Shown here piece after piece: positions 10,551-21,540 of a stretch of DNA of 64,000 nt (positions are counted from its first letter, which is position 1; each line of letters opens with the position of its first letter). This stretch comes from Saccharomyces mikatae IFO 1815 (taxonomy: Eukaryota; Ascomycota; Saccharomycetes; Saccharomycetales; Saccharomycetaceae): contig NC_079271.1 in assembly GCF_947241705.1 (NCBI RefSeq), positions 1 to 64,000 on the forward strand, in the 5' to 3' direction. Position numbers and translations under genes: made by a program. The notes beneath the pieces are model-generated. The model ran no database searches. It worked only from the letters and a program-made list of their open reading frames with translations, and was not told the DNA's origin.

Positions 10551-11773
10551 ACGAGAATGAATGTATGTTTGAGGTGCTACGAAACTTTGAGCCCTGAAAC
10601 GAAAGTAGCGTTCACTGAACTAAATCTATTTTAATGGTAAAATGAATTCGAGAACAGTACTAGAGTTCCGCATTTTAGGAAACCTTTGCCGCTGGGTGCT
10701 ATGTGACTCTTTTATTCAGAGATGAAGAGAGACAAACATGAGAGCTATCATACGAACATTCTATTCTGGATGTGTCTCCTGGAAGCTGAGCTTGTGCATC
10801 TTTAAACTAGATAAGTTTGTGGTAATCCAAGCGAGGTGCATTTTTCCGACGAACAATCGAGTGATACATAAAATAAAAACCAAATGTGGAATGTGGATTT
10901 GTAATCTCGCAGTAAGATAAGGTGAAGCCACTACTGAGGAAGTCTTTAGGTAATACAATGTGCTAGCATTAAAAACTCAAAAAGTAATAGCATTATACTC
11001 CTCCCATCTTTTACCTTACTGTTTTTCATAAAATGATCATGGGGTGGCACCGCAACGCAGTTATTGGAGTTATAACCATATCGGCACTTTGTTCTATATG
11101 GCTTGAAAAACCAGCTGGAAAAATAGACGCACATTATATATTAACAATCGCTTAGTAAACACTATTACCGAGCAATAAGTGATGGCAATGTCGAAGCACC
11201 AGTTGTGATTGGGTTTGACGTAAACGCAGCCAGAGGTAATGTAAAAACGTCCTTGAATCTCGTTCGGGAGTTACATGACACTGGACATAGCAATAAACCC
11301 ACCACGGACATTCGGAAAAATGTACTATCAGCATCGATATAAGTCTGTTAAAGTCTTCACATAAACATTAAATAACTACGTGCTTACCATTATAGTAATC
11401 TGCCAGTGACATTTATTTAGCGGTCCCACTATTTTATGTTTGCCCTTTTCTTTTTCACCGTTCAATATAATAAAGGATTCTCATTATTCATGATCAGAAT
11501 ACCAACACAGGAACTGGTAACAAGTTTTCGTTTCTTAGTCTTATCTACAAAGAAGGCTGGTATTATTTATGTTTCAGTAATATTTTGCGATTCACATTAT
11601 ACACATTAAAATATCATAATTGACGATAGAAATTGTTAAAAGTCTATTCACCATTGTGGTAAATGTGATTTTTTACAAATACCTTCACGTCATCATCACT
11701 TACATATTAAGAAAAATCTATCCAATGAGGGCCAGCTTTTGCTTGTTAAAGAGGCCGCCAATTGATGAGGAGT
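10551..11773. other. Gene-free spacer between PAU and the outer MAL cassette
   Basis: Several short overlapping frames on both strands (10738-11334), none with family features. No repeats or RNA genes are recognised. This is the boundary between subtelomeric repeats and the MAL cassette. Confidence 0.5.
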
Positions 11774-13528
11774 TTATTTGACGAGGTATAGTCTACCCTC
11801 CCAAGGTTTCAACACTCTAGAGGAGGCGTCCACATCGTCGTAATTTCCAAGCATGAAAGATAAGGAAGCGCCTTCTCTTGGTAAGTTGAATTCAACTTCT
11901 TCACCACTAAAATTTAAGGCTGCAAACAGCGTCTTGTCTTCATACTCTTTAGTGAAGCTAAAGATTTTGTCACTGTCTAAATCAATGAACTGAAAATCGT
12001 AACCATAAACCATAAGATCGTTATATTTCTTTCTAGCTTGCAGAGCCCTTCTCCAGAAGTTGAGGACTGAACCATTGTCTTTCGTTTCCTGCTCAACATT
12101 GATTCCCTGTTGAAACGATTCGTTCAGGAAGAACCAGGGCTTGACGTCTGGACCCGTAAAGCCAGCATTGGGTTTATCTTTAGACCATGGCATGGGGGTT
12201 CTCGAATGGTCTCTAGATACCAAGGCAATCCCTTCAAGAAAATCCTTCATTTCCTTGGAGTCCTTGCCAAACTTTTCTTTGATGATATTGTAATTGGTTT
12301 TGACATCGACGTCCTCGTATTTTTCAATTGGCCAGTTTTTGAGATTGATCTGGCCCAGCTCCTGGCCTTGATAGATATACAACGTACCTGTCAATGAACA
12401 TTCCAACAATGCCAACAGCTTACCGGATACGGTACGATATTTGAGTGAATCATCAGCAAATCTCGTGATTGAGCGAGGTTGATCGTGGTTCTCGATATAG
12501 GTAGTAGCCCAACTGTCAGTACCGTTGATAAACAAGAAGTTAGATGCAATAGCTTCCTTCCATTCTTTTAAAGTGAAGGGGACCTTATTGTAATGGAAAA
12601 ATGGAGAGGTGCCAATATCGACGTGTGAGAAAGAAAAAACTTCACTGATTTCGTATCTGGCTGCACTGGTGTATAATGCATTATCTTTCCCATGAGCAAC
12701 TTCACCTACTGTCATTATTTCTCTTCCATCTTTAACTCTATTTTTCATGAACCTGTTTAACTCTTGGTGGTATTCATGGATTCTAGGACCATTATGAGAC
12801 CCCCAATTCGGGTGTTGCAACTCGGAGGTTTTGTCGAAAATTGGAGAGTCTGGTAAGCCAGGACGTTTTGAGTATAAACCAGCGGTATCTATTCTAAAGC
12901 CGTCCACACCACGGTCTAGCCAGTATCCAACAGCACTCTCAAAAATTTCTTTTCTGCAATCTTCGTTTTCCCAATTCAAATCAGCCTGGTCATTGGCAAA
13001 TAGACGCAAATAGAATTCATTTGTAGTTTCATCGAACGTCCAGGCCGGTCCACCAAAGAAAGATCTCCAGTTGTTTGGAGGGATTGGTTTACCATTTTCA
13101 TCGTAACCTTTTGGTGGTCTCCAAAAAAACCAATCACGCTTTGGATTGGTCTTCGAGGATCTGCTCTCTTTGAACCATTTGTGCTCTGTAGAGCAATGGT
13201 TAATGACCAAATCAGTGATGAATTTCATACCAAGCTTGTGGGTTTTGTCAATAAGCTCAAAACAGTCCTCATTGGTACCGTAAGTTGGCCAGACTTTTTC
13301 GTAGTTAGATACGTCATACCCCATATCCTGCTGTGGGGAATCATAAAATGGACAAACCCAAATAGCGTCAACTCCAAGATCTTTGATGTACTGCAGCTTG
13401 GAAGTTATCCCTTTTAAATCACCCCAGCCATCGTTGTTAGAGTCTTTAAAACTTGCTGGGTAGATTTGATAGATTGTGGCTTCTTTCCACCATTTCTTTT
13501 CAGTCTCAGGATGATCAGAGATAGTCAT
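11774..13528 (-). CDS. MAL12: Maltase, alpha-1,4-glucosidase (MALx2)
   Basis: The 584-residue length is exactly that of S. cerevisiae Mal12/Mal32. It is a cytosolic GH13 enzyme hydrolysing maltose, turanose and maltotriose to glucose. The TIM-barrel signatures are present: [20 protein letters not shown] with nucleophile Asp214, VGEVAHG with the acid Glu, and IENHDQPRS. Thr after the nucleophile (DTAG, residues 214-217) marks an alpha-1,4 maltase; the isomaltases of this window have DVGS there, and Val216 is the known alpha-1,6 determinant. Ala follows Val in VGEVAHG where isomaltases have MQ. It is transcribed divergently from the permease at 14373 over an 844-bp shared promoter, the classic MAL arrangement. 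The start ATG aligns with the family N-terminus [10 protein letters not shown]. The symbol denotes orthology by type; MAL12 and MAL32 cannot be told apart. Confidence 0.95.
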   Translation of the reverse strand: MTISDHPETEKKWWKEATIYQIYPASFKDSNNDGWGDLKGITSKLQYIKDLGVDAIWVCPFYDSPQQDMGYDVSNYEKVWPTYGTNEDCFELIDKTHKLGMKFITDLVINHCSTEHKWFKESRSSKTNPKRDWFFWRPPKGYDENGKPIPPNNWRSFFGGPAWTFDETTNEFYLRLFANDQADLNWENEDCRKEIFESAVGYWLDRGVDGFRIDTAGLYSKRPGLPDSPIFDKTSELQHPNWGSHNGPRIHEYHQELNRFMKNRVKDGREIMTVGEVAHGKDNALYTSAARYEISEVFSFSHVDIGTSPFFHYNKVPFTLKEWKEAIASNFLFINGTDSWATTYIENHDQPRSITRFADDSLKYRTVSGKLLALLECSLTGTLYIYQGQELGQINLKNWPIEKYEDVDVKTNYNIIKEKFGKDSKEMKDFLEGIALVSRDHSRTPMPWSKDKPNAGFTGPDVKPWFFLNESFQQGINVEQETKDNGSVLNFWRRALQARKKYNDLMVYGYDFQFIDLDSDKIFSFTKEYEDKTLFAALNFSGEEVEFNLPREGASLSFMLGNYDDVDASSRVLKPWEGRLYLVK

Positions 13529-14372
13529 TTCTATATTTTGGTTATGTTTGACTTATTTATCTTTCAAGTTAATCTAAATATCTATTCACAAGAAATGATT
13601 TATATCTTTTAAAACTAAATCGCGGGGCTTTTTATACCTTGTGTGGTGACCCCAGAAAATCATGCTGCAAGAGGAAGGTCGAGCAAAGGAGCTTGCCGTC
13701 ATACGTTGATTCTATCATTCCACTACACAGGCCATAATATATCAAGAAAAAGAAAAGACTATATCGACTTCGAACAAACCTTAATTGTGTGGAGTTCGCG
13801 AAAAATCGCGGATAAACCCTGTAAACCTAAACCCCATATTGTACGATATTTTTAACGAACTCCGCAAAAAGGAAAAAGATTATATAAAAGCGAGAGTTTA
13901 AGCGAGTTTGCAACAAGTTTCTACCGCTTGGAACGTTTATCACAATCAAATGGTTGTTAGTTTTCGTACCTAGGCAGTGAAGTTATTCAGGGGAAGGACA
14001 TACTGTTATAGATTCGAAATTATATTGCGTCCTTTCTTACGTTTAACTCCAGTTTTGTGCAGGTTCTATAACGTCCCACATGCTTTTGTGGGCAACAAGC
14101 TCTTGAAATATTCTTCTTGTACATCCCAGTGGCTGTATAAACTCTTCTCCTGATGTCGCCTATTCTACATTGAATCACAACTACCTAGAGAAGTATCCAT
14201 GGGCACACAGTTTAGTTCATTTCCAACCGTTTTCATTTTACATTTCGGTCAGAGTACATAGTGCTTTCTATACATTATATAAAGAGGTACAATATTCTTC
14301 AGAATTGTTGTGGTGGGTCTTAAAATATTCAACAGAACAGATACAATTACATCGAAAAACTATTAACTAACA
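13529..14372. promoter_or_regulatory. Bidirectional maltase/permease promoter
   Basis: This 844-bp divergent spacer should hold UAS-MAL, where the maltose-activated Zn2Cys6 activator binds. At 13797-13811 the sequence CGC-N9-CGG fits the published Mal63 motif MGCN9MGS with strong CGG-type half sites. A second match lies on the other strand at 13890-13904 (GCG-N9-GCG). GCGGGG at 13622-13627 after AT-rich sequence is Mig1-like and would fit glucose repression. The motif is loose (about one chance match per 256 bp on two strands), so only the first site is noteworthy by itself. A TATATAAAAG box is at 13881-13890. Confidence 0.6.
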
Positions 14373-16229
14373 ATGAAGGGCCTATCCTCATTGATAAACA
14401 GAAAAAATGACAAGATCGACTCTAACTTAGATGAGATCGAGAACGGCATGAAAACTACAGAACTCAACTCGATAGAGATGCAGGAGCAAGGTAAGAAATC
14501 TGACTTTGATCTTTCCCATCTTGAATACGGTCAAATTTCACTAACACCAAGCGATAATAATGAAGATAATGATGAGGAAGTTCCGAGAATTCTCGACGAA
14601 GTTGTCCAGGACGCTAAGGATGCAGATGAAAGTGAGAGGGGGATGCCACTCATGACAGCTTTGAAAACATATCCTAAAGCTGCTGCTTGGTCGCTGTTAG
14701 TCTCCACAACGCTGATTCAAGAAGGTTATGATACTGCCATTCTTGGATCTTTCTATGCTTTGCCTATTTTCCAAAAGAAATACGGTTCTCTGAATAGTAA
14801 GACGGGAGAATATGAAATTTCAGTTTCTTGGCAGATTGGTTTATCATTATGTATTGTAGCAGGTGAGATTGTTGGTTTACAAATGACTGGCCCTTTTGTG
14901 GATTATATGGGTAATCGTTACACGTTGATTTTGGCGTTGTTCTTCTTAGCTGCTTTCACTTTTATTCTGTATTTTTGCAAAAGTTTGGGCATGATTGCTG
15001 TGGGCCAAGTACTGTGTGGTATGCCATGGGGCTGTTTCCAATGTTTGACTGTCTCATATGCCTCCGAAATCTGTCCTTTGGCTCTAAGATACTACCTGAC
15101 AACTTATTCAAATTTATGCTGGGCGTTCGGCCAACTTTTTGCTGCCGGTATCATGAAGAATTCCCAGAACAAATATGCTAACTCAGAATTGGGATATAAG
15201 CTACCATTTGCTTTACAATGGATCTGGCCTCTTCCCCTGGCAATAGGGATTTTCTTTGCACCTGAATCACCATGGTGGTTGATTAAAAAAGGAAGAATAG
15301 AACAGGCGAAAATATCGCTAGAAAGGACATTGAGTGGTAAGGGTCCCGAGAAAGAATTGCTGGTAAGTATGGAACTAGATAAAATCAAAGTTACTATTGA
15401 AAAGGAACAAAAACTGTCGGATTCAGAAGGATCCTACTGGGATTGTGTAAAGGACTGTATAAATCGGAGAAGAACAAGAATTGCATGCCTGTGTTGGATC
15501 GGTCAAACCACCTGTGGTACACAATTAATAGGGTATTCAACTTATTTCTACGAAAAAGCTGGTGTTGGTACTGATACAGCTTTCACTTTTAGTATTATTC
15601 AATACTGTCTTGGTATAGCTGCAACATTTTTATCCTGGTGGGCTTCAAAATATTTTGGCAGATTTGATCTTTACGCATTCGGACTGGCCATTCAAACTGT
15701 TTTATTATTTATTATAGGAGGTCTAGGATGCTCGGACACACATGGTGCCAAAATGGGAAGTGGTGCTCTGTTAATGGTTGTCGCGTTCTTTTACAACCTC
15801 GGTATTGCCCCTGTGGTTTTCTGCTTAGTTTCTGAAATACCATCCTCGAGGCTAAGAACTAAATCGATCATTCTAGCTCGTAACGCTTATAATATGGCAT
15901 GTATTGTAACTGCTGTTTTGATATTATACCAGTTGAACTCGGAAAAATGGAATTGGGGTGCAAAGTCAGGTTTTTTCTGGGGAGGACTATGTTTTGCTAC
16001 TTTAGTATGGGCTGTTATCGATTTACCTGAAACTTCCGGTAGAACCTTTATGGAAATAAACGAATTATTTAGGCTTGGTATTCCAGCTAGAAAGTTCAAG
16101 TCGACTAAAGTAGACCCATTTGCGGCTGCCAAAGCGGCTGGAGAAGTTGTTCATAAAGACCCCAAGGAAGATATGGAAACTTCCATGGTAGAAGAAGGGC
16201 GGAGTACACCTTCCATAATGAATAAATGA
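14373..16229 (+). CDS. MAL31: Maltose permease, MAL31/MAL61 type
   Basis: A 618-residue MFS sugar porter (12 membrane segments), a proton symporter for maltose and turanose. The N-terminus [14 protein letters not shown] and the cytoplasmic stretch [15 protein letters not shown] match Mal31/Mal61. So do the C-terminal [11 protein letters not shown] and the NTPS-like end (STPSIMNK). Sugar-porter signatures include [15 protein letters not shown] in TM1, [12 protein letters not shown] after TM6 and [10 protein letters not shown] before the tail. The acidic Ser/Thr-rich N-terminus is the region associated with glucose-induced endocytosis in this family. Closest in type to MAL31, not to the AGT1-type permease at 25536, from which it differs at roughly 40% of positions. 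Paired with the maltase on its left; convergent with the activator on its right. Confidence 0.93.
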   Translation: MKGLSSLINRKNDKIDSNLDEIENGMKTTELNSIEMQEQGKKSDFDLSHLEYGQISLTPSDNNEDNDEEVPRILDEVVQDAKDADESERGMPLMTALKTYPKAAAWSLLVSTTLIQEGYDTAILGSFYALPIFQKKYGSLNSKTGEYEISVSWQIGLSLCIVAGEIVGLQMTGPFVDYMGNRYTLILALFFLAAFTFILYFCKSLGMIAVGQVLCGMPWGCFQCLTVSYASEICPLALRYYLTTYSNLCWAFGQLFAAGIMKNSQNKYANSELGYKLPFALQWIWPLPLAIGIFFAPESPWWLIKKGRIEQAKISLERTLSGKGPEKELLVSMELDKIKVTIEKEQKLSDSEGSYWDCVKDCINRRRTRIACLCWIGQTTCGTQLIGYSTYFYEKAGVGTDTAFTFSIIQYCLGIAATFLSWWASKYFGRFDLYAFGLAIQTVLLFIIGGLGCSDTHGAKMGSGALLMVVAFFYNLGIAPVVFCLVSEIPSSRLRTKSIILARNAYNMACIVTAVLILYQLNSEKWNWGAKSGFFWGGLCFATLVWAVIDLPETSGRTFMEINELFRLGIPARKFKSTKVDPFAAAKAAGEVVHKDPKEDMETSMVEEGRSTPSIMNK

Positions 16230-17082
16230 TTTTTCATTCAACAGGTAAATATGACACTCTTATTTTATTTAACACATATAGTATTTTTTTATCGTTATAA
16301 TTTTTGATTTTATTATTTGACACAGAACTTCAGTTTTTACATTATCTAAACAGAGTTTTTGTTTCTGAGATATCGAAACTAATTGTGTATAATTGTCAAG
16401 TAATAACAAAAAAAAAAAAAAAAGAATGGAAAAAGCATGTAAAACGGTAAAGGATACCAACTAAGTAATGTTATTCCAGTATATATATTATCGTTAGAAG
16501 GCTGCTATGTAAGCATTTTCCAAGAGTTGGCTTGATAGCTCTGAAAAAAAGAAAATCTTTCCATTACCTTACAGAATCCAGATATGCACTTATAGGATAA
16601 AATATGATGATAATAAATCACACAAAGTATGTCGATAATCCTTCGTAGGCCATATGTTAGGTGATAGACGTTGTTGCATTAAGCAAATTTCACCAATCGT
16701 AGAGGTGACCTATATCAGTCATATTAACAACTTGGCCAATACCGCCGTATTCTCTCGGACTCTATAAAATAACATTACCTGTTTTAAAATGCCATCTTTT
16801 CATTTACAATAACAGACATCGGAATATATTTAGGTCACGATGATTGTTCAATGATTTTAACTCAGGTGCAAATAGTCATGATCTTGAAAAAATAATTCGT
16901 ACACTTGATACAGAAAAGGACACCAAAGCAGGAACACTTTTTTATAGAAAAGAGATCCTCAAGAAGTAGCGGGTATCTTTTTGACTGACAACCAAAATTC
17001 ATTTACATCAGATATTTTGCCGCCTTTTAAATTGTTCGTCATGAACTAGTGATAAAACAATCTACAAAAAAATAAGTTGAAG
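16230..17082. other. Convergent 3' spacer of permease and activator
   Basis: Contains the two 3' ends and an A15-17 tract near 16407-16423. There is no gene or repeat otherwise. Confidence 0.5.
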
Positions 17083-18474
17083 TCACCTTTTACGCAAATC
17101 CTCACTTGACTTCGGAGGCCTAGAGATCGGAAGAGTGATGAGAGCACTTTGGCATTTAGTTACAAAACTCTCGACCAATTTTCCGTCATAGTGTTTTAGA
17201 GAGAAAACGAATTTTGATATTTCGCACAAAACCTTCCAAGCTTCCGATTCTGTATTCTGGCCATACTGATTCACGACATCTACGAGCGCGTTGGCCACTT
17301 CTAACGCCTTTGCGGGTATTCCAGGGCCATGAACTCCATAAAGATTAGCAGGAGTCAAGAACACATCATCTAGCATGTCCCTTGCAATCTCAACAGGTAT
17401 TTGTGCATTGTTAGAGGTGGATAAGAAATTGATACTTTTTGTTTGAAAAACCAGCCTCCAGGCCAGTACTCTAATCCAATGTCGTGAGAAAGAGATATCA
17501 ACGTAGCCATATGACCATGGTTCTATCTCCAACGATGCTGTGTGAAGTTCCTTCCATATTCTTTTCAAGGAATCTTCGGTACAGGAAGAATTAGAGGAGT
17601 CAGTAGCTAAAGCATCAAAGAAGCATTTTCCTGGTACAGTGAAGACCCTGATCATCTCCAGAAAACTATCCAAAGAAAGTCGTGGGTCAGTTACAATCTC
17701 AGGTTGTGGCGCGGATATGGTAGCATCCAGGCTTGTTCCACAATGAATATATACAGCGTAGTATCTTTCTGTCAATAGAAGCAAATAAAATATCTTTCTT
17801 CTAAGCTGCTGTTCTTCAAATGAAAGAGACTCATATGATTTTTCTCTATGAAGTTCCGTGACCTTAATAAGACTAATTGCCGCACTGGAAAGTCTGTATG
17901 AAGTCTTTGTGTCAGAAAACTGTGAGAAGCACCGATGCAAACAGTAGTAGGTCATAATTTTGAACAAATCGCAGTTGTCGAGATCATCGAATTGCTGGCG
18001 TGATGAGACGCATAGAAACGTTAACTGTCTTCCACTAAAAGAAGTACCATCTTCAAAATCTATCTCAGTTTGCAAATCACTAAGAGTAGCGGCCGACAGA
18101 GCGATCAGGAACCAATATACGTAGTTGTCATCGTATTTTTCCTCCAGAAGTTTATGAAGATCATCATAAGAGAGCAGAGGCCAAATTACATATAGTTTAT
18201 CATGATATAGCCTTAGACATTTATCAATAAGTTTCTTTGGAACCTTAAGAGATATTTCTAAAGCAGTCATGCAGTTGTTATTTTCACTGAACGTTTGCGT
18301 TTCAGCAATTTTCTTTAAACTTCTCGATCTAATATTTTTGGGCCCTCTTTTTTTCAATGGTTGTAGATAAGTACATTTCAAATCGTGTTGAAGGCAACGA
18401 TTACATGGTTTATCACCGTCACACTTTACTCGCCGAACACGACAGCAGTCGCATGCTTGTTTTGCCAAAGTCAT
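17083..18474 (-). CDS. MAL33: MAL activator, Zn2Cys6 regulator (MAL33/MAL63 type)
   Basis: A 463-residue transcription factor, close to the 468-473 residues of family members. The zinc cluster starts at residue 8 (CDCCRVRRVKC) and continues GDKPCNRC, giving C-X2-C-X6-C-X5-C-X2-C-X6-C. It is followed by the basic linker KKRGPKNIRSRSLKK. The middle region (LYVIWPLLSYDDLHKLLEEK, YYCLHRCFSQF) is the conserved fungal regulatory domain. The C-terminus (ALITLPISRPPKSSEDLRKR) lacks the acidic ending of MAL13-type proteins. In S. cerevisiae such proteins bind UAS-MAL in the presence of maltose and turn on the permease and maltase genes. The frame is intact, so it may be functional. It diverges clearly from the second activator at 28898, mostly in the linker and near both ends. 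Confidence 0.92.
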   Translation of the reverse strand: MTLAKQACDCCRVRRVKCDGDKPCNRCLQHDLKCTYLQPLKKRGPKNIRSRSLKKIAETQTFSENNNCMTALEISLKVPKKLIDKCLRLYHDKLYVIWPLLSYDDLHKLLEEKYDDNYVYWFLIALSAATLSDLQTEIDFEDGTSFSGRQLTFLCVSSRQQFDDLDNCDLFKIMTYYCLHRCFSQFSDTKTSYRLSSAAISLIKVTELHREKSYESLSFEEQQLRRKIFYLLLLTERYYAVYIHCGTSLDATISAPQPEIVTDPRLSLDSFLEMIRVFTVPGKCFFDALATDSSNSSCTEDSLKRIWKELHTASLEIEPWSYGYVDISFSRHWIRVLAWRLVFQTKSINFLSTSNNAQIPVEIARDMLDDVFLTPANLYGVHGPGIPAKALEVANALVDVVNQYGQNTESEAWKVLCEISKFVFSLKHYDGKLVESFVTKCQSALITLPISRPPKSSEDLRKR

Positions 18475-19770
18475 TTCTAAAATAAAACTTATATTAAAAG
18501 AATCCTTTCTTTAGCTTCATTTGGTGTTTACTTTATTTTCTGTGAAAGAAGGATCTTGAAATCATTATCTGTTGTATTTAAGTTCTTGATCATGGAGGAA
18601 CGGACAATAAAAACCGGGGGCGGGGTAAGACTCCGCAATAAATTCGGGAGAAAAGAGGTACCATAATAAAGAACAGGCTACTTTAGACCAAAAGCAGAGC
18701 TGTTTTGGATGATTTATTCGAAAATATAGAGGGTTCCCCGAGAACTCAACCTCTCTGCCCTTGAAGTGCCTTTTCAATGAGGCTTGAAGCATGTAAGTTG
18801 ATCACTCTGCTCGGGCGTTCGTACTAAAATTATGAGGTGGAGGCAAGCTTCATGGAAAAATTTTCAAATCGAACAGACTCACGATTCTACAACTACGAAG
18901 TAATTACGAAAAAAGAGCATCGGGTCAGGATTCTTCCCTGGTTGCAGTCATGCAATAATGAGATACAACGATAGAGTAAGACGGAACTAAAGGAGACATG
19001 CATTTTTGTGCGTTAATTTTTTGTGCGCATATATTAGGCAATTTACAGAGAAGGAGATATTCTCCCATGCAGCAAACATCAAGTGCCACCGCGTTTGTAT
19101 TTCTGCTAGTGTACTCTTTCGAATGGATATCCCCCATCTGCATCGTTCGTGTGTATATGCATGTGTATTGTTTAAGGGACATAAAAGATTATCCATTGAA
19201 CTGGAGAAAAAAAGTTTATTCGCGTGGGGTGAGGGGCGTTAATTCTCGGAGAAATTCTCGGCATCAGGAAATAAACCGAGATCAGTTTATACGTTACGTA
19301 AGGATAGGGTCTTTGTCGCAGGGGAATATCTCGGAGAATTTCTCGGGGAAATTTGGACAATAACCCCATAACCTTTGTACAAGTAAGCACTAGCATCATT
19401 TTCAACTAAAGATGGATTAGAGGATAAGGTTGATTATTGCACTTCTACCCCACAAAATCAAGCCCCTTGATGAAGCAATCTGGTATCTATGTCACTGAGT
19501 TATTTTGCCGAAGTTCTAATATTCCGTTGAGATATTCGGAGAAAACAAAGTAGCTCATTTCTTAACTCTTGTCATGGCGCACACTACTTTGAATTAGGAA
19601 GATTAGTTTTCTCATGAAATATAATTGTACTTAAAGGGCACAATTAAGTTCTCAGTAATACATGTTGTGTTGGTAACCGGGAAATTTCAAACTCTAGGAG
19701 CATAAGTAAATCAAAGAGATTACTCACGTAAGATTAATCAGATTTACTCACGTAAGATTATTTTATACTA
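18475..19770. promoter_or_regulatory. Divergent promoter region of activator and outer isomaltase
   Basis: Gene-free 1.3 kb. It holds a segment shared with the other isomaltase promoter: TACGTAAG at 19295-19302 and GAATATCTCGGA at 19324-19335. Two related palindromic CTCGGAGAA blocks lie at 19243-19261 and 19329-19348. A perfect 17-bp direct repeat TTACTCACGTAAGATTA occurs at 19720-19736 and 19744-19760, ending 10 bases before the isomaltase ATG. Several short frames at 18925-19405 are not supported as genes. Confidence 0.55.
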
Positions 19771-21540
19771 ATGACTATTTCTTCTGCGCATCCAGAAACA
19801 GAACCTAAGTGGTGGAAAGAGGCCACCATCTATCAGATTTACCCAGCAAGTTTCAAAGACTCCAACAACGATGGATGGGGTGACATGAAGGGTATTGCTT
19901 CCAAGTTGGAGTACATCAAAGAGCTTGGCGCCGATGCCATCTGGATTTCGCCATTCTACGACTCGCCACAAGACGATATGGGTTACGATATTGCCAACTA
20001 CGAGAAGGTGTGGCCAACTTATGGTACAAATGAGGACTGTTTTGCCTTGATTGAAAAAACACACAAGCTAGGTATGAAATTCATTACCGACCTGGTCATC
20101 AACCATTGTTCCAGCGAACATGAATGGTTCAAAGAGAGTAGATCTTCCAAGACCAACCCAAAGCGTGACTGGTTCTTCTGGAGAGCTCCTAAGGGCTATG
20201 ACGCTGAAGGCAAGCCAATTCCTCCAAACAACTGGAAGTCTTATTTCGGTGGTTCCGCATGGACATTCGATGAAAAGACGCAAGAATTTTACCTGCGTTT
20301 GTTTGCCACTCGTCAACCAGACCTTAATTGGGAAAGTGAAGATTGCAGAAAGGCAATCTACGAAAGTGCGGTTGGATATTGGCTAGACCATGGTGTCGAC
20401 GGTTTTAGGATTGATGTGGGGAGCTTGTATTCTAAAGTCCACGGCTTACCAGACGCTCCCATTATCGATAAGAGCTCAATTTGGCAATCCAGTGATCCAA
20501 TGACTTTGAATGGGCCACGTATTCATGAGTTTCACCAAGAATTGAACAAGTTTATCAGAGACAGAGTTAAGGATGGTAGAGAGATCATGACAGTCGGTGA
20601 AATGCAGCATGCATCCGACGAGACCAAGAAGCTATATACAAGTGCTTCCAGACACGAGCTTGGTGAGTTATTCAATTTTTCCCATACCGATGTTGGGACT
20701 TCCCCCTTGTTCCGTTACGACTTGGTCCCATTTGAATTGAAGGATTGGAAAATCGCCCTTGCAGAGCTTTTCAGGTACATTAACGGGACTGATTGTTGGT
20801 CAACAATCTATTTGGAAAACCACGACCAACCTCGTTCTATCACGAGATTTGGTGACGATTCTCCAGAGAACCGTGTCATTTCTGGTAAGTTATTGTCAGT
20901 TCTATTGGCGTCGCTGACCGGCACTTTGTTCATTTATCAAGGACAAGAGCTGGGTCAAATCAATTTCAAGGACTGGCCTGTTCAAAAGTACGAGGATGTT
21001 GAAATTAGGAACAACTACAAGCTTATAAAGGAAGAGCATGGGGAAAAATCAGACCAAATGAAGAAGTTTTTGGAAGGAATTGCTTTAATCTCTAGGGATC
21101 ATGCGAGAACCCCTATGCCTTGGACTCATGAAGAACCAAATGCTGGCTTCTCTGGTCCCGACGCTAAACCATGGTTTGATTTGAATGAGTCCTTTAGGGA
21201 AGGCATTGATGTTGAGGACGAGACCAATGATCCAAACTCTGTTTTGAACTTTTGGAAACAGGCCTTGAGATTCAGAAAGGCGCACAAGGACATTACTGTC
21301 TACGGTTATGAGTTTGAGTTCATCGATTTGAACAACAAAAAGTTGTTTAGCTTCACAAAGAAGTACAATAACAAAACATTGTTTGCTGCTTTGAACTTTA
21401 GCTCTGATAGTGTGGAATTCACGATTCCAAATGACAGCGCATCGTTTAAGTTAGAGTTTGGGAACTACCCAAAGAAAGAAGTCGATGCGTCTTCCAGAAC
21501 TTTGAAGCCATGGGAAGGAAGGGTCTACATCGATGAATAA
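19771..21540 (+). CDS. IMA: Isomaltase (oligo-1,6-glucosidase), outer copy
   Basis: A 589-residue GH13 enzyme cleaving alpha-1,6 bonds in isomaltose, palatinose and alpha-methylglucoside in the cytosol. Asp215 nucleophile lies in GFRIDVGS; Val216-Gly217-Ser218 and VGEMQH (Glu277, Met278, Gln279) are the isomaltase specificity residues. [10 protein letters not shown] holds the third catalytic Asp near 352. It differs from the inner isomaltase (31590) at about 39 residues, but at only one within the first 178. Unlike the inner copy it has several maltase-like residues: [16 protein letters not shown] and LEGIAL. It is divergent from the MAL33-type activator, mirroring IMA1-MAL13. The IMA1-4 paralogues of S. 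cerevisiae are all this length, so the exact name is left open. Confidence 0.93.
   Translation: MTISSAHPETEPKWWKEATIYQIYPASFKDSNNDGWGDMKGIASKLEYIKELGADAIWISPFYDSPQDDMGYDIANYEKVWPTYGTNEDCFALIEKTHKLGMKFITDLVINHCSSEHEWFKESRSSKTNPKRDWFFWRAPKGYDAEGKPIPPNNWKSYFGGSAWTFDEKTQEFYLRLFATRQPDLNWESEDCRKAIYESAVGYWLDHGVDGFRIDVGSLYSKVHGLPDAPIIDKSSIWQSSDPMTLNGPRIHEFHQELNKFIRDRVKDGREIMTVGEMQHASDETKKLYTSASRHELGELFNFSHTDVGTSPLFRYDLVPFELKDWKIALAELFRYINGTDCWSTIYLENHDQPRSITRFGDDSPENRVISGKLLSVLLASLTGTLFIYQGQELGQINFKDWPVQKYEDVEIRNNYKLIKEEHGEKSDQMKKFLEGIALISRDHARTPMPWTHEEPNAGFSGPDAKPWFDLNESFREGIDVEDETNDPNSVLNFWKQALRFRKAHKDITVYGYEFEFIDLNNKKLFSFTKKYNNKTLFAALNFSSDSVEFTIPNDSASFKLEFGNYPKKEVDASSRTLKPWEGRVYIDE

Noticed and set aside
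19243-19348. CTCGGAGAA palindromes as heat-shock elements
   Set aside because: The spacing of GAA and TTC blocks does not fit the nTTCnnGAAn consensus.
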